From Cytophagales bacterium (lineage in GTDB: Bacteria; Bacteroidota; Bacteroidia; Cytophagales; Spirosomataceae): 32,212 bases of DNA. The stretch is from NCBI GenBank assembly GCA_013298865.1, contig JAAFJL010000046.1, positions 1 through 32,212 of the forward strand, in the 5' to 3' direction. The notes beneath the pieces are model-generated. The model ran no database searches. It was not told where the DNA came from and saw nothing but the letters and a program-made list of their open reading frames with translations. The position numbers were made by a program, and so were the translations under genes. How positions within the stretch are numbered: the first letter of the stretch is position 1; each line of letters opens with the position of its first letter. Positions 14,501 to 22,931 of the stretch are shown here, piece after piece.

Positions 14501-16613
14501 ATTTGATAATAATCTTTCTCACAAAAGTATTCTTCTGATTAGATAGTTTCAAGAGATACAGCCCAGAATTTAAGTGTGAGGCATCAATTTCTTGATTTTC
14601 AGTATGTTTTTGAAAAATAGTTTTTCCAGAAAGATCCAAAACCTCAGCATCTTTCAGCGAAGGCTCATTCCAACGAATAATTCCATCGCTTGGATTTGGG
14701 CTAACCACTAAAGTATTCCCAATAATTTCTGATTCATTAGTTAAGACTAATTTTGTCCATTTTGTCTTTTCAATTACCTTTCCACCCATCACAGGACGCA
14801 TCATTAAACTGCCTTTCACATATTTAATCGCATTACTTTTTATATCATTGTTCTGAGCCCAACCATTACCAATATTGTAATAATAATTTGTACCGAACTG
14901 AGGATTATTCCTATCAAGACCAACAATAACTGGTTCATTATCAGAAGATTGAGAATATCCTATAAAGAAAACATTAGGGACAGTAATAGGAGATGTCAAT
15001 ATACGAGAGGTATCACCGACAACTTGTCTTATATCCTTAGTCATATCAAAATTCACAAACCCTTCACTTTTTCCTATGAAATCTATCTTTGAAGTATCTG
15101 CATATTGAATGGCTACATTTTTTTGTAAAAGTATCTTTCCTGGGTTGCCGTCCTTGTCAGCATCCATAATTTGGATAGTAATTTCTTGTCCAGCAATTGT
15201 TCTTAACGAAGGAGCAAATTTTATCCGAATCGCTGAAACAGAATCAGCCTGATTAGTAGTAAACTTCGCTGCAACTCTGGCAAAACCTTTCGGAACGTAA
15301 ACACCCATTTCGGCACTTCCGTCATCGTAAGCATAATAATCGTCTAAAACTGTGGTAGTTGAAAGCGTATCATTTCTGGTAAAATTAATTTCTGGAACTT
15401 GTACAACAAAACTACTACTTGTTTTTGCAGAAAAAGTAGTTTTTAAAATTGCTTTTTTAGAATTGTCAAACTTCAAATCTTTATAAACATCCAAATTTGG
15501 TAGTTCCCAAATGTTAGTGTTAGAAGAAACTTCAATTGTTTTTTTATTTCTATCAAATGAAATTACTTTATCTGTGCTGTCGCTTTTGTAGAATGATTGA
15601 TTAGTCAAATTTCGTATATTAAAACTAATTTTAAATTTGTCCTCAAGCGAACCTAAATAAGTAAAATCGACAGAAAGTTTTTTGGAAAGTTCATTCGTTT
15701 TATTCTTCAGAAATTGCTTTACAGGCATTGAACAATATTTTTCTAAAAGATTTATTGAGTTTTTAGGAACATTATTTAATGCTCCTCTTACTGCAACATC
15801 GCTAATAAAACGATAGTAATCATCTCGAAAATCGAATCTACCTTTAATTGTTTTTTTATTCAAATAAACATAATCAATATGCCAAGCATCAAACTGCCCA
15901 GTTTGCTGACCAAAAGACTCAAACTTAAATTGAAAATTCGGGTGTAAATACAAATCTGCCTTAATTTTGATAAGCTCTTGGGTAAAAACTGTATCTTTTC
16001 CAACCAAATTATTAATAAACGGATATGCTGTTGAGTCTTTCCCCGTTTTTGTCTTAATAACAAACGGCTTGCTTAAATCCAGAAAATCTTCTGATTTCTT
16101 CACCCAAACGGTTTTCCAAATATCTCCATTTGTTCTAAACTGTAAACGCAAAGAATCATTAGGGTCAGGTCTTTCGCCAAGTCCTGAAGTTTGCCAATAA
16201 AAAGTGAGAAAAAGGGAGTCTTTCAGAAAACTTTTTGATAAATCTATCACCTGAGAAATCAAACTATCTGTACTTCCTTCGCTTGATTGACTACTTGATA
16301 CATAGGGAAATCCATTGCTTCGCAGACCATCAAAAGTTACTACATTGACACTTGGGTGATTGATTGGATAGAAATTATTAACTAAAGTACCACCTTTGGG
16401 CAACCACAAATTTGGGTCTGGTTGTCCTTTTTTTGCCAAAGAAAAATCATCAAAAAAAGGTAAAGTCAAAGGAGTTGTAGCGATTTTCGCTTTTGAAGAA
16501 TTCTGATTGGTAATAGTCTGAATCACAGGACTATACAACCACTGAGCCAAAATATTCTGACTAATAAATAAAAGAAGTAGTACTAATTTTAATGTAATTT
16601 TTCCAAATTTCAT
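14499..16613 (-). CDS. secreted protein with T9SS type A sorting domain
   Basis: The ATG at 16613 gives 704 aa starting with a clear signal peptide (MKFGKITLKLVLLLLFISQ, cleavage after ILAQ). A 22-residue upstream extension (to 16679) is possible but would bury the signal. The N-terminal half holds a jelly-roll-like domain (LPFFDDFSLAKKGQPDPNLW to AWHIDYVYLNKK, about 50-230), as seen in many Bacteroidetes secreted proteins. The middle is beta-rich without a named domain. The last 75 or so residues are a type A sorting domain: VVSPNPSDGIIRW, VLDLSGKTIFQK, LNSGLYLLKLSN and FVRKIIIK. The protein should cross the outer membrane by type IX secretion and be surface-anchored or released. Its function outside is unknown. 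Confidence 0.9.
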   Translation of the reverse strand: MKFGKITLKLVLLLLFISQNILAQWLYSPVIQTITNQNSSKAKIATTPLTLPFFDDFSLAKKGQPDPNLWLPKGGTLVNNFYPINHPSVNVVTFDGLRSNGFPYVSSSQSSEGSTDSLISQVIDLSKSFLKDSLFLTFYWQTSGLGERPDPNDSLRLQFRTNGDIWKTVWVKKSEDFLDLSKPFVIKTKTGKDSTAYPFINNLVGKDTVFTQELIKIKADLYLHPNFQFKFESFGQQTGQFDAWHIDYVYLNKKTIKGRFDFRDDYYRFISDVAVRGALNNVPKNSINLLEKYCSMPVKQFLKNKTNELSKKLSVDFTYLGSLEDKFKISFNIRNLTNQSFYKSDSTDKVISFDRNKKTIEVSSNTNIWELPNLDVYKDLKFDNSKKAILKTTFSAKTSSSFVVQVPEINFTRNDTLSTTTVLDDYYAYDDGSAEMGVYVPKGFARVAAKFTTNQADSVSAIRIKFAPSLRTIAGQEITIQIMDADKDGNPGKILLQKNVAIQYADTSKIDFIGKSEGFVNFDMTKDIRQVVGDTSRILTSPITVPNVFFIGYSQSSDNEPVIVGLDRNNPQFGTNYYYNIGNGWAQNNDIKSNAIKYVKGSLMMRPVMGGKVIEKTKWTKLVLTNESEIIGNTLVVSPNPSDGIIRWNEPSLKDAEVLDLSGKTIFQKHTENQEIDASHLNSGLYLLKLSNQKNTFVRKIIIK

Positions 16614-16627
16614 TTGAATATATTTTT

Positions 16628-16711
16628 GGCTGTTGGTAATTTTAAAAATTTGGAAATGTGCCAATGAGAATAGCTTCATTTCTAAAAGTCAATTGTTTAT
16701 CACCAACAGCC
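16628..16711. repeat. 10-bp inverted repeat around the T9SS cargo gene upstream region
   Basis: GGCTGTTGGT (16628-16637) is perfectly complementary to ACCAACAGCC (16702-16711), separated by 64 nt. Words such as CATAAGCTAAAAGCTAA follow. It lies upstream of the cargo gene and downstream of the PASTA gene; it could be a repeat remnant or a loop-forming regulatory site. Confidence 0.5.
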
Positions 16712-16737
16712 ATAAGCTAAAAGCTAACCACAATGAC

Positions 16738-17511
16738 TTAATTATTTGGTGGATTTCCTGCAATCCAAAGGTCGATAACTTCGCCGCCTTTTAGTTTTGC
16801 ACCATCTCCACTTTCTGGGTTTTGTCTGATAATTGTTCCTGCTGGTTCGGTCGAATTACCATCATAAATAATCGAACCTCTTTCCAGTCCAGAACCTTTA
16901 ATAATGAGTTCGGCTTCTTCCAAAGTTTTGCCCATCACGTCTGGCACATCCACCTCAACGTCACTTGTACCACTACCCACAACTAAATCCACAGATGACC
17001 CTTTTGCAATTAACGTACCAGCCTCTATTTTCTTGCCTTCGTACTGTACTTCTAACACAACATTTTGTTGAAGGTCTGGCACATACTTCAAATTTCCCCG
17101 TACTAAGCCATAAGTTAGCAATTGCTGTTCGGCACTTCTAACGGACATTTCGGTCAGTTTTGGCATCCGAATCATTGGGGCAGTTTCAGTATTTATCGTG
17201 AGGTAAATCTTCCGCCCTTGCTTAACTTTTGAATTAGCCAAAGGATATTGTTTCAGAATCGTGAGTGGAGCAACACCAGGTGTAAAAGTGCTGTCGGTTA
17301 CTTCGTATTCAAGATTTCTTTCGTCTAAAAGATCTTCCATTTGGTCAATTGTCAAACCTTTGAGATTTGGCACAGTAATCGTTTCCCCATGATTGGTACT
17401 CCAAGGAAGGTAAACAAAGAAAAATCCAAAAAATAACGCTAAGAGCAAAGTGGTTAATATACCAAAGTGGATAAAAACATCTTTTTTAGAATCAGTTGAA
17501 ATTTTAATCAT
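16738..17511 (-). CDS. membrane-anchored triple-PASTA protein
   Basis: The product has 257 aa. A cytoplasmic stub of about 14 residues is followed by one membrane segment (about 15-36: HFGILTTLLLALFFGFFFVY), then three PASTA domains outside: VPNLKGLTIDQMEDLLDERN (about 47-112), MPKLTEMSVRSAEQQLLTYG (about 118-180) and VPDVMGKTLEEAELIIKGSG (about 187-253). PASTA domains bind muropeptides or beta-lactam-like ligands in kinases and PBPs, but this protein has neither a kinase nor a transpeptidase domain. Stand-alone PASTA proteins of this shape are common in Bacteroidetes, and a cell-wall sensing or scaffold role is inference. It lies downstream of lgt on the same strand with 178 nt of repeats between. 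Confidence 0.92.
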   Translation of the reverse strand: MIKISTDSKKDVFIHFGILTTLLLALFFGFFFVYLPWSTNHGETITVPNLKGLTIDQMEDLLDERNLEYEVTDSTFTPGVAPLTILKQYPLANSKVKQGRKIYLTINTETAPMIRMPKLTEMSVRSAEQQLLTYGLVRGNLKYVPDLQQNVVLEVQYEGKKIEAGTLIAKGSSVDLVVGSGTSDVEVDVPDVMGKTLEEAELIIKGSGLERGSIIYDGNSTEPAGTIIRQNPESGDGAKLKGGEVIDLWIAGNPPNN

Positions 17512-17539
17512 ATAAAAAATTAGCTATGAGTTTACTTTT

Positions 17540-17692
17540 GTTTTTCGATGTTCGATTGTCGTTGTCCGTTGTTTGTTTTTCGATGTTCGATTGTCGTTGT
17601 CCGTTATTCGTTTTTCGATGTTCGGGGTTTGCTGTACAATGTTCGATGTTCGAGTCACGAACATCGTTCAACGAAAAACGAACATCGAATCA
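17540..17692. repeat. 35-bp tandem repeat plus inverted copies
   Basis: Units begin at 17540, 17575 and 17610 with the shared word GTTTTTCGATGTTCG; the first two are nearly identical over 35 bp and the third diverges after about 15 bp. A 9-bp hairpin follows (17644-17652 with 17658-17666), then inverted copies of the word (about 17668-17689). The array ends at the stop codon of lgt. It fills the gap between lgt and the PASTA gene. Confidence 0.85.
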
Positions 17693-18523
17693 CAACAATT
17701 GATTTTTTTTACGATACGAATACCAGAGAACGATTACACCAAACAATACCGCAGGAATACTAAGCCATTGTCCCATATTTAACGTCATTGAATCTTCAAA
17801 TCGTACTTGATTGACCTTTAAAAATTCGTAGAAAAAACGAACTGTAAAGAGAATTATCATAAAAAGTCCTGTCATTAAACCATCTTGCGTTTTTTCTTTT
17901 TTTCTGCTCCAAAACCACATCAGAAAAAGAAACAATGCAATACAAGAAAGACATTCATATAATTGCGAGGGGTGCCGAGGCACAACATCCATATAATCTT
18001 GTCCTAATGAGGTATCATTATAAAACTTAAAAGCCCAAGGTACATTGGTAGGTTTTCCGATGATTTCTGAATTCATCAAATTTCCAAAACGAATAAAAGC
18101 CCCCGCTAAAGCAACTGCTGGCACAACACGGTCTGTTACATATAAATACGTTTGATCTTTATGCTTGCGGACATACAGATAAAATGCCGTGAAAAGTCCC
18201 ACTGCTGCCCCATGACTTGCCAAACCTGCATAAGGCGGTTTTATCATACTCCAAAAGAAATGTAATGGGTCTCTTAATAAGGTTGGGTATTCATAAAAGA
18301 AATAATGCCCCATTCTGGCTCCAACAACCGTAGCCACCATTGCATAAAGCAAGAGTTCATCGGCTTGTTCCACAGGACGACCTTCTTTTTTGAACATATA
18401 ACTCACTACTTGATACCCCGCCAAAAAAGCTGATGCGAACATTAAGCCATACCAACGAATGGGAAAACCAAAAATTTCAATAATATCTGACGATACACGC
18501 CAATCAATCTCAAGAAATATCAC
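17690..18523 (-). CDS. lgt: prolipoprotein diacylglyceryl transferase
   Basis: The product has 277 aa with about seven membrane segments. It has FPIRWYGLMFASAFLAGY near the start, the SHGAAVG motif (about 104-110), the signature FIRFGNLMNSEIIGKPT (about 142-158) and RHPSQLYE (about 182-189), all diagnostic for Lgt. The enzyme moves a diacylglyceryl group from phosphatidylglycerol to the lipobox cysteine of prelipoproteins in the inner membrane, the first step of lipoprotein maturation. The predicted start is GTG at 18523, which gives the usual short N-terminus (IFLEIDWRV); no better ATG is in frame. The stop adjoins the repeat array. It shares a divergent promoter region with pheT. Confidence 0.96.
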   Translation of the reverse strand: MIFLEIDWRVSSDIIEIFGFPIRWYGLMFASAFLAGYQVVSYMFKKEGRPVEQADELLLYAMVATVVGARMGHYFFYEYPTLLRDPLHFFWSMIKPPYAGLASHGAAVGLFTAFYLYVRKHKDQTYLYVTDRVVPAVALAGAFIRFGNLMNSEIIGKPTNVPWAFKFYNDTSLGQDYMDVVPRHPSQLYECLSCIALFLFLMWFWSRKKEKTQDGLMTGLFMIILFTVRFFYEFLKVNQVRFEDSMTLNMGQWLSIPAVLFGVIVLWYSYRKKNQLL

Positions 18524-18555
18524 TATTGTCTGTTTTTAAGTTAGAAAAATCTTTT

Positions 18556-18563
18556 CAAAAGTA
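18556..18563 (-). promoter_or_regulatory. possible -7 element of lgt
   Basis: On the minus strand this reads TACTTTTG, an exact TAnnTTTG match about 32 nt before the GTG start. No TTTG is found at the -33 position, so it is less certain than the other promoters. Confidence 0.45.
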
Positions 18564-18614
18564 GCAAATTTTTGCTTAGGAATGATTATTTGGAGTTCCT
18601 TTAGCAAATTTTTG
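18562..18614. repeat. 13-bp direct repeat in the lgt-pheT promoter region
   Basis: TAGCAAATTTTTG occurs at 18562-18574 and at 18602-18614, 40 bp apart, touching the -7 elements of lgt (left copy) and pheT (right copy). It may be a shared regulator site or a short duplication. Confidence 0.5.
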
Positions 18615-18622
18615 TAATTTTG
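18589..18622 (+). promoter_or_regulatory. promoter of pheT
   Basis: TTTG (18589-18592), a 22-nt spacer, then TAATTTTG (18615-18622), matching TAnnTTTG. The predicted leader is about 110 nt long and contains two hairpins. Confidence 0.65.
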
Positions 18623-18629
18623 TAAAACT

Positions 18630-18705
18630 CCAATCGTGGGATTGTTTCAGTGAAACAATCAGAATCTGTTAGCTGTCGCAAGATTCACGGGAAAGGATTC
18701 CCGTG
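18630..18705. repeat. hairpin-word pair in the pheT leader
   Basis: CCAATCGT (18630-18637) precedes a near-perfect palindrome (18640-18660, arms GATTGTTTCA / TGAAACAATC around one base). A second hairpin, CACGGGAA-AGGA-TTCCCGTG (18686-18705), follows. The octamer is shared with the hairpin pair at 4603-4665. No T run follows either stem. Confidence 0.6.
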
Positions 18706-18741
18706 CTACGAATGGAAATAACAAAACAAAATTAAATAATA

Positions 18742-21162
18742 ATGAAGGTTTCTCTTAGTTGGTTAAAAAATTATATTGATATAAATGAATCGCCCGCAGC
18801 ATTGGATATACTTCTCACGGGTACAGGCTTGGAAGTGGATGGAATTGAGGAAGTTGAGGCAGTAAAAGGCGGTTTAAAAGGTTTTGTTTTGGGCGAAGTG
18901 CTAACCTGCGAGCGTTTTGAGGTAAAAGATAAAAAACTGAGCCTTTGTACAGTAAATATTGGTGCTACCGAACCTTCGCAGATTGTTTGCGGAGCTGCCA
19001 ACGTGGATGCTGGACAACGTGTAATTGTGGCTACTGTGGGGACTACGCTTTACAAAGATGGCGAGCCATTATTTACAATTTCAAGCAAAAAAACCTACGG
19101 ACAACTCTCTGAGGGCATGATTTGTGCCGAAGACGAACTCGGAATCGGGACTTCGCATGATGGCATTATGATTTTGAATACTGACTTGCCAAATGGTACG
19201 CCAGCCGCTCAATATTTTAATTTAGAAGCCGATGCAGTTATCGAAATCGGACTAACGCCTAACCGTGCTGATGCTGCCTCACATTGGGGCGTTGCCCGTG
19301 ACATAAAAGCAGCTACGGGAAGGGATTTGAAACTACCTTCAATCGAAAATTTCAAGGTTGAAAATAATAACTTTCCGATAGAATTAGTCGTGGAAGAACC
19401 AGAGGCTTGTCCACGTTTTTGTGGCGTAACGCTTGATGGTGTGAAAGTAGCACCCTCTCCAGAATGGCTCAAAAAAGCAGTAGAATCACTCGGTATGCGG
19501 TCTATTAGCAATATTGTTGATGCTACCAATTATGTCTGCCATGCTTTCGGGCAACCCATGCACGCCTACGATTGGCACGCAATAAAAGGGCAAAAAGTTG
19601 TAGTAAAATGCTTGGAAGCAGGCACAAAATTCACGACTCTGGACGAAGTAGAACGTACACTATTAGCCACAAATTTGATGGTTTGCAATGCCGAAGAACC
19701 CATGGGAATAGCAGGAATTTTTGGCGGAACAAAATCAGGAATCAAAAACGAAACTACCAGAGTTTATCTGGAAGTTGCTTATTTTGACCCTGCTTCTGTA
19801 CGTAAAACTGCCCAAAATCATGGTTTAAAAACGGATGCGTCTTTCAGATTTGAACGTGGAACAGACCCCAACATGAAGCTGTATGTTTTGAAATACGCTG
19901 CATTATTGATTCAAGAATTGGCAGGTGGCGTTGTTGCGTCTGAAGTAACAGATTTTTATCCAACGCCAATTGAAGATTTTAGAATAAATGTTTCCTACAA
20001 AAATATTGACCGCCTGATTGGAAAAAAAATAGATAAATCTCTGATTCATAGTATTTTAGAATCACTTGACATTCAATTAGAACAAATCACCGAAGATGAA
20101 TTTCTGGCAATTGTACCACCTTTCCGTGTGGACGTTACCCGTGAGGCAGACATTGTGGAGGAGATTCTGAGAATTTACGGTTTTCAGCATATTGAACTTT
20201 CTGAGAATTTGGGAACAGACTACCTTTCCGATTTTCCAGAAAAAGATAGAGACAAACTTCAGTTAAAATTGACTTACGCTTTGGCTTCGATGGGTTTCAA
20301 TGAAATCATTACCAATTCATTGACAAAACCTGTTTATCATGATGCTATCCGTGCGGCAACTTTCGGAGAAGATGTTGAGATTTTGAATAAATTATCCGAA
20401 GATTTAGCCGTGATGCGACAGTCAATGTTGTTTTCTGGATTAGAGGTTTTGGCGTACAATGTCAATCGTCGTCAGAAGGATTTGAATGTTTTTGATTTTG
20501 GAAAAACTTATCATAAAATCAACGGTAAATATGTAGAAAAGAGACACTTAGCCATGTTTGTAACGGGCAATACAGACTCGGAAACTTGGCAGTTTAAGTC
20601 TCAAAAAATAGCATTTCATCAATTAGCCAATGCCGTTGGGCAAGTGTTGGGGCGTTTAGGAATCAAGAATTTTGAAAGTAAACCACTCGAAAACTCTGCC
20701 ATTTTTGAATATGGACTTAGTTATTCAATTAATAAAAAAGAATGTATTTCTCTGGGTTTGGTGAAAGCAAAATTGGCTAAAATGGCAGACTTGAAACAAG
20801 GTGCTTTTTATGCAGATTTAGATTGGGATTATCTTTTCAAACAAAGTAATGATAAATTGGTATTTGAAGAATTGCCAAAATTCCCAGAGGTACGCCGTGA
20901 TTTATCATTAGTGCTTGACCGTTCGGTGAGTTTCGACCAAATCAGGAAAATTGCAGAGCGTTACGAGAAAACTTTATTGCGTTCAGTCAATGTTTTTGAT
21001 GTTTATCAAGGAGAAAATTTGGGTAAAGACAAAAAATCATATTCTGTAAGTTTCATCCTCCAAGATTTTGAACAAACCTTGACCGATAAAGTCATTGATA
21101 AAACAATGGAAAGATTAATTACTGCTTTTGAAAAAGAAGCAAACGCTATGATTAGGAAGTAA
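18742..21162 (+). CDS. pheT: phenylalanine-tRNA ligase beta subunit
   Basis: The product has 806 aa, the full bacterial length. It begins MKVSLSWLKNYIDINESPAA. A tRNA-binding OB domain covers about 40-155 (GFVLGEVLTCERF, QIVCGAANVDAGQRVIVAT). The B3/B4 editing region is at about 210-395, with LTPNRADAASHWGVARD before it and RSISNIVDATNYVCHAFGQP within. The B5 domain lies at about 405-480 (VPPFRVDVTREADIVEEILR), then the catalytic-like core, and a C-terminal FDX-ACB anticodon-binding domain at about 712-806 (FPEVRRDLSLVLDRSVSFDQ). With PheS it forms the (alpha-beta)2 synthetase; pheS is not in this window, as is usual for Bacteroidetes where the two genes are separate. The leader has no phenylalanine-rich peptide, so classical attenuation is not supported. 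Confidence 0.98.
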   Translation: MKVSLSWLKNYIDINESPAALDILLTGTGLEVDGIEEVEAVKGGLKGFVLGEVLTCERFEVKDKKLSLCTVNIGATEPSQIVCGAANVDAGQRVIVATVGTTLYKDGEPLFTISSKKTYGQLSEGMICAEDELGIGTSHDGIMILNTDLPNGTPAAQYFNLEADAVIEIGLTPNRADAASHWGVARDIKAATGRDLKLPSIENFKVENNNFPIELVVEEPEACPRFCGVTLDGVKVAPSPEWLKKAVESLGMRSISNIVDATNYVCHAFGQPMHAYDWHAIKGQKVVVKCLEAGTKFTTLDEVERTLLATNLMVCNAEEPMGIAGIFGGTKSGIKNETTRVYLEVAYFDPASVRKTAQNHGLKTDASFRFERGTDPNMKLYVLKYAALLIQELAGGVVASEVTDFYPTPIEDFRINVSYKNIDRLIGKKIDKSLIHSILESLDIQLEQITEDEFLAIVPPFRVDVTREADIVEEILRIYGFQHIELSENLGTDYLSDFPEKDRDKLQLKLTYALASMGFNEIITNSLTKPVYHDAIRAATFGEDVEILNKLSEDLAVMRQSMLFSGLEVLAYNVNRRQKDLNVFDFGKTYHKINGKYVEKRHLAMFVTGNTDSETWQFKSQKIAFHQLANAVGQVLGRLGIKNFESKPLENSAIFEYGLSYSINKKECISLGLVKAKLAKMADLKQGAFYADLDWDYLFKQSNDKLVFEELPKFPEVRRDLSLVLDRSVSFDQIRKIAERYEKTLLRSVNVFDVYQGENLGKDKKSYSVSFILQDFEQTLTDKVIDKTMERLITAFEKEANAMIRK

Positions 21163-21255
21163 GGGGTTCGTGCAAAATTGTAATTTAGGGCAATTCACAG
21201 TTTGAATCCACCAGAAATTATAGTTATTTTGAATAAAATTAAGTTTTTATACAGA

Positions 21256-22101
21256 ATGGCAAACCACTATGATAGAATTTTCAAAGAAAATATTGAACCA
21301 CTTATTCCAGTAATTGCTCGAAAAATCTTCGGATTAAAAATCAATCAAACCGAAGACATAAAAGACAAACTTCAATATACCCTTGAAAAAGAAGCTGATT
21401 ACTTGCAAAAAGTAATACATGATGACCCAGAAAATGACTATATTCTTCATGTAGAATGTCAGGTAAAGGATGATACAGAGATGCTTTCTCGGATGTTGTT
21501 GTATCGGGCGATAGTCTATCATTTATTCAAATTACCCGTGAGGCAATATGTGTTTTTTATTGGAGAGAAAGCCTCTAAAATGGACTGCTTGCTCGCTCAG
21601 GAGGATTTGACATATAGTTTTAGACTGAAAAATATTCACCAATTTAGTTACAAAAACTTCATTGATTCGGATATTCCAGAAGAAGTTGTATTGGCAATTT
21701 TGGCAGATTTTGAAGGAATAAATCCTACAAAAGTTATTGAAGAAATAGTCAAGCGATTACAACAAATTTCAGATAAATCCTTACGACTTTCAAAGTATGA
21801 AAAGCAGTTGGAAATTTTATCCAAACTACGTAAATTGCAGAAACAAACAATCCAAACAATTACACAAATGGGCTGGGAATACGAATTAGAAACAGATATC
21901 CGCTATCTACAAGGAGTAGAAAAAGGGGAAGAAAAAGGAATTGCAAAAGGAATTGAACAAGGAATTGAAATAACAAAAGAAAAGGATAATTACAGATTTG
22001 TTGTTTCTTTACTTTCTGAAACTAAATTTAGTGCAGAAAAAATTGCTCGATTAGCAGATGTGACCATCGAATTTATAGAAAAAGTAAAGAGAGAATTATA
22101 G
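21256..22101 (+). CDS. Rpn-family PD-(D/E)XK nuclease
   Basis: The ATG at 21256 gives 281 aa starting MANHYDRIFKENIEPLIPVI; a TTG at 21202 is an unlikely earlier start. The N-terminal domain has the nuclease core DYILHVECQ (about 61-69), where the family has a D and an E-x-Q catalytic pair. The following MLSRMLLYRAIVYHLFKLPV and VRQYVFFIG match Rpn proteins, earlier called PD-(D/E)XK transposase-like. The C-terminal part has the EKGEEKGIAKGIEQG track (about 228-243) seen in this family, whose length often varies between strains. E. coli Rpn proteins are DNA endonucleases promoting RecA-independent recombination, and some act in phage defence. The gene follows pheT by about 90 nt and ends at a strong terminator. 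Confidence 0.88.
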   Translation: MANHYDRIFKENIEPLIPVIARKIFGLKINQTEDIKDKLQYTLEKEADYLQKVIHDDPENDYILHVECQVKDDTEMLSRMLLYRAIVYHLFKLPVRQYVFFIGEKASKMDCLLAQEDLTYSFRLKNIHQFSYKNFIDSDIPEEVVLAILADFEGINPTKVIEEIVKRLQQISDKSLRLSKYEKQLEILSKLRKLQKQTIQTITQMGWEYELETDIRYLQGVEKGEEKGIAKGIEQGIEITKEKDNYRFVVSLLSETKFSAEKIARLADVTIEFIEKVKREL

Positions 22102-22117
22102 CAAAAACAATAATCAG

Positions 22118-22145
22118 AAAACCACTTCGCAAGAGTGGTTTTTTT
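22118..22145 (+). terminator. intrinsic terminator after the Rpn gene
   Basis: A 9-bp stem (22118-22126 with 22134-22142) closes a 7-nt loop and runs into a T tract, 16 nt past the stop codon. A clear rho-independent terminator. Confidence 0.85.
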
Positions 22146-22247
22146 ATTTAATTCTTAGAAACGTTAAGAAAAGTTAAATACAGATAGGTTTTAAAATAAT
22201 GATAGGAAAGGTTCGTCAATAGAGAAATAATTTAAAACTTCTCTAAA

Positions 22248-22838
22248 ATGAAAAACATTACTTTATCTCTGAGCATCATGCTCACTCTCTTGATTGGCTA
22301 CAAAGCCACTTCCCAAGAACAAGCCTTTAACGAAGGTGATAAAATTCTTACTATTGGTGTTAGTGGAGGATATTCCAAATATCAAGGCTCATTATTTAGA
22401 CCATCCATGACTTTTGACTATGGTTTGAAAAGTACCAATGGACTGCTCAGTTTGGGCGTTTATGGTAGTTACTTTTCAAAATCGTATCAGCATGGTGATG
22501 AAGATATACTGGTAAGTGGCTATTATTCCAAATACAAACAAACAGATTTTTCAGTAGGTGCGAGGTTAGCTATTCACTATCCCTATCTTCATAAGAAAAT
22601 TGATTTTTATGCAGGACTTGGACTTGGGATAAATAGAACAATCACCAGCGATTATTCAGCGAAAAGGCTTGATTCGAATGGAAAGATTGTCGTTCTTGCG
22701 GAGTTTCCAGGTTCTACCGTTAATTCCTTAGAATCACTTCCATTTGCTGGTTTTCGGTATAATATTTTGAAAAATATCAATCTAAATCTTGAAGCAACAC
22801 ATAAATCATTATCAGTAGGGCTTGGCGTAAAGTTCTGA
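22248..22838 (+). CDS. small outer-membrane beta-barrel protein (copy 1)
   Basis: The product has 196 aa. A signal peptide (MKNITLSLSIMLTLLIGYKA, ending TSQ) is followed by alternating amphipathic strands: ILTIGVSGGYSKYQGSLF, SMTFDYGLKSTNGLLSLGVY, DFSVGARLAIHYPY, IDFYAGLGLGIN and FAGFRYNILKNINLNLEAT. It ends LSVGLGVKF with a C-terminal Phe, the outer-membrane insertion signal. This is an 8-strand-type small barrel; I do not recognise a specific family. It is paralogous to the next gene (shared GEGDRILTIG-like start of the mature part, FDYGLK.TNG, KKIDFYAGLGLG and GLGVKF). Function unknown; a pore, adhesin or structural role is possible. Confidence 0.82.
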   Translation: MKNITLSLSIMLTLLIGYKATSQEQAFNEGDKILTIGVSGGYSKYQGSLFRPSMTFDYGLKSTNGLLSLGVYGSYFSKSYQHGDEDILVSGYYSKYKQTDFSVGARLAIHYPYLHKKIDFYAGLGLGINRTITSDYSAKRLDSNGKIVVLAEFPGSTVNSLESLPFAGFRYNILKNINLNLEATHKSLSVGLGVKF

Positions 22839-22931
22839 TTATTAGCAAAATAATATATAATTTTATACGATTTAGAATTTTATTTTCGTTTACTTAACAA
22901 TAGTTTAAACGTCTCTAAAATCAAAACTGCC

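Noticed and set aside
17540..17692. CRISPR-like array of 35-bp repeats
   Set aside because: The units are directly adjacent with no spacers, only two are complete, and no cas gene is present.
18640..18741. Phenylalanine attenuator or T-box in the pheT leader
   Set aside because: There is no phenylalanine-rich leader peptide, no T run after the stems and no T-box sequence; the hairpins fit the dispersed word-repeat pattern better.
21256..22101. Insertion-sequence transposase
   Set aside because: Rpn proteins were once annotated as transposases, but no terminal inverted repeats or target duplications flank the gene, and the domain is a PD-(D/E)XK nuclease.
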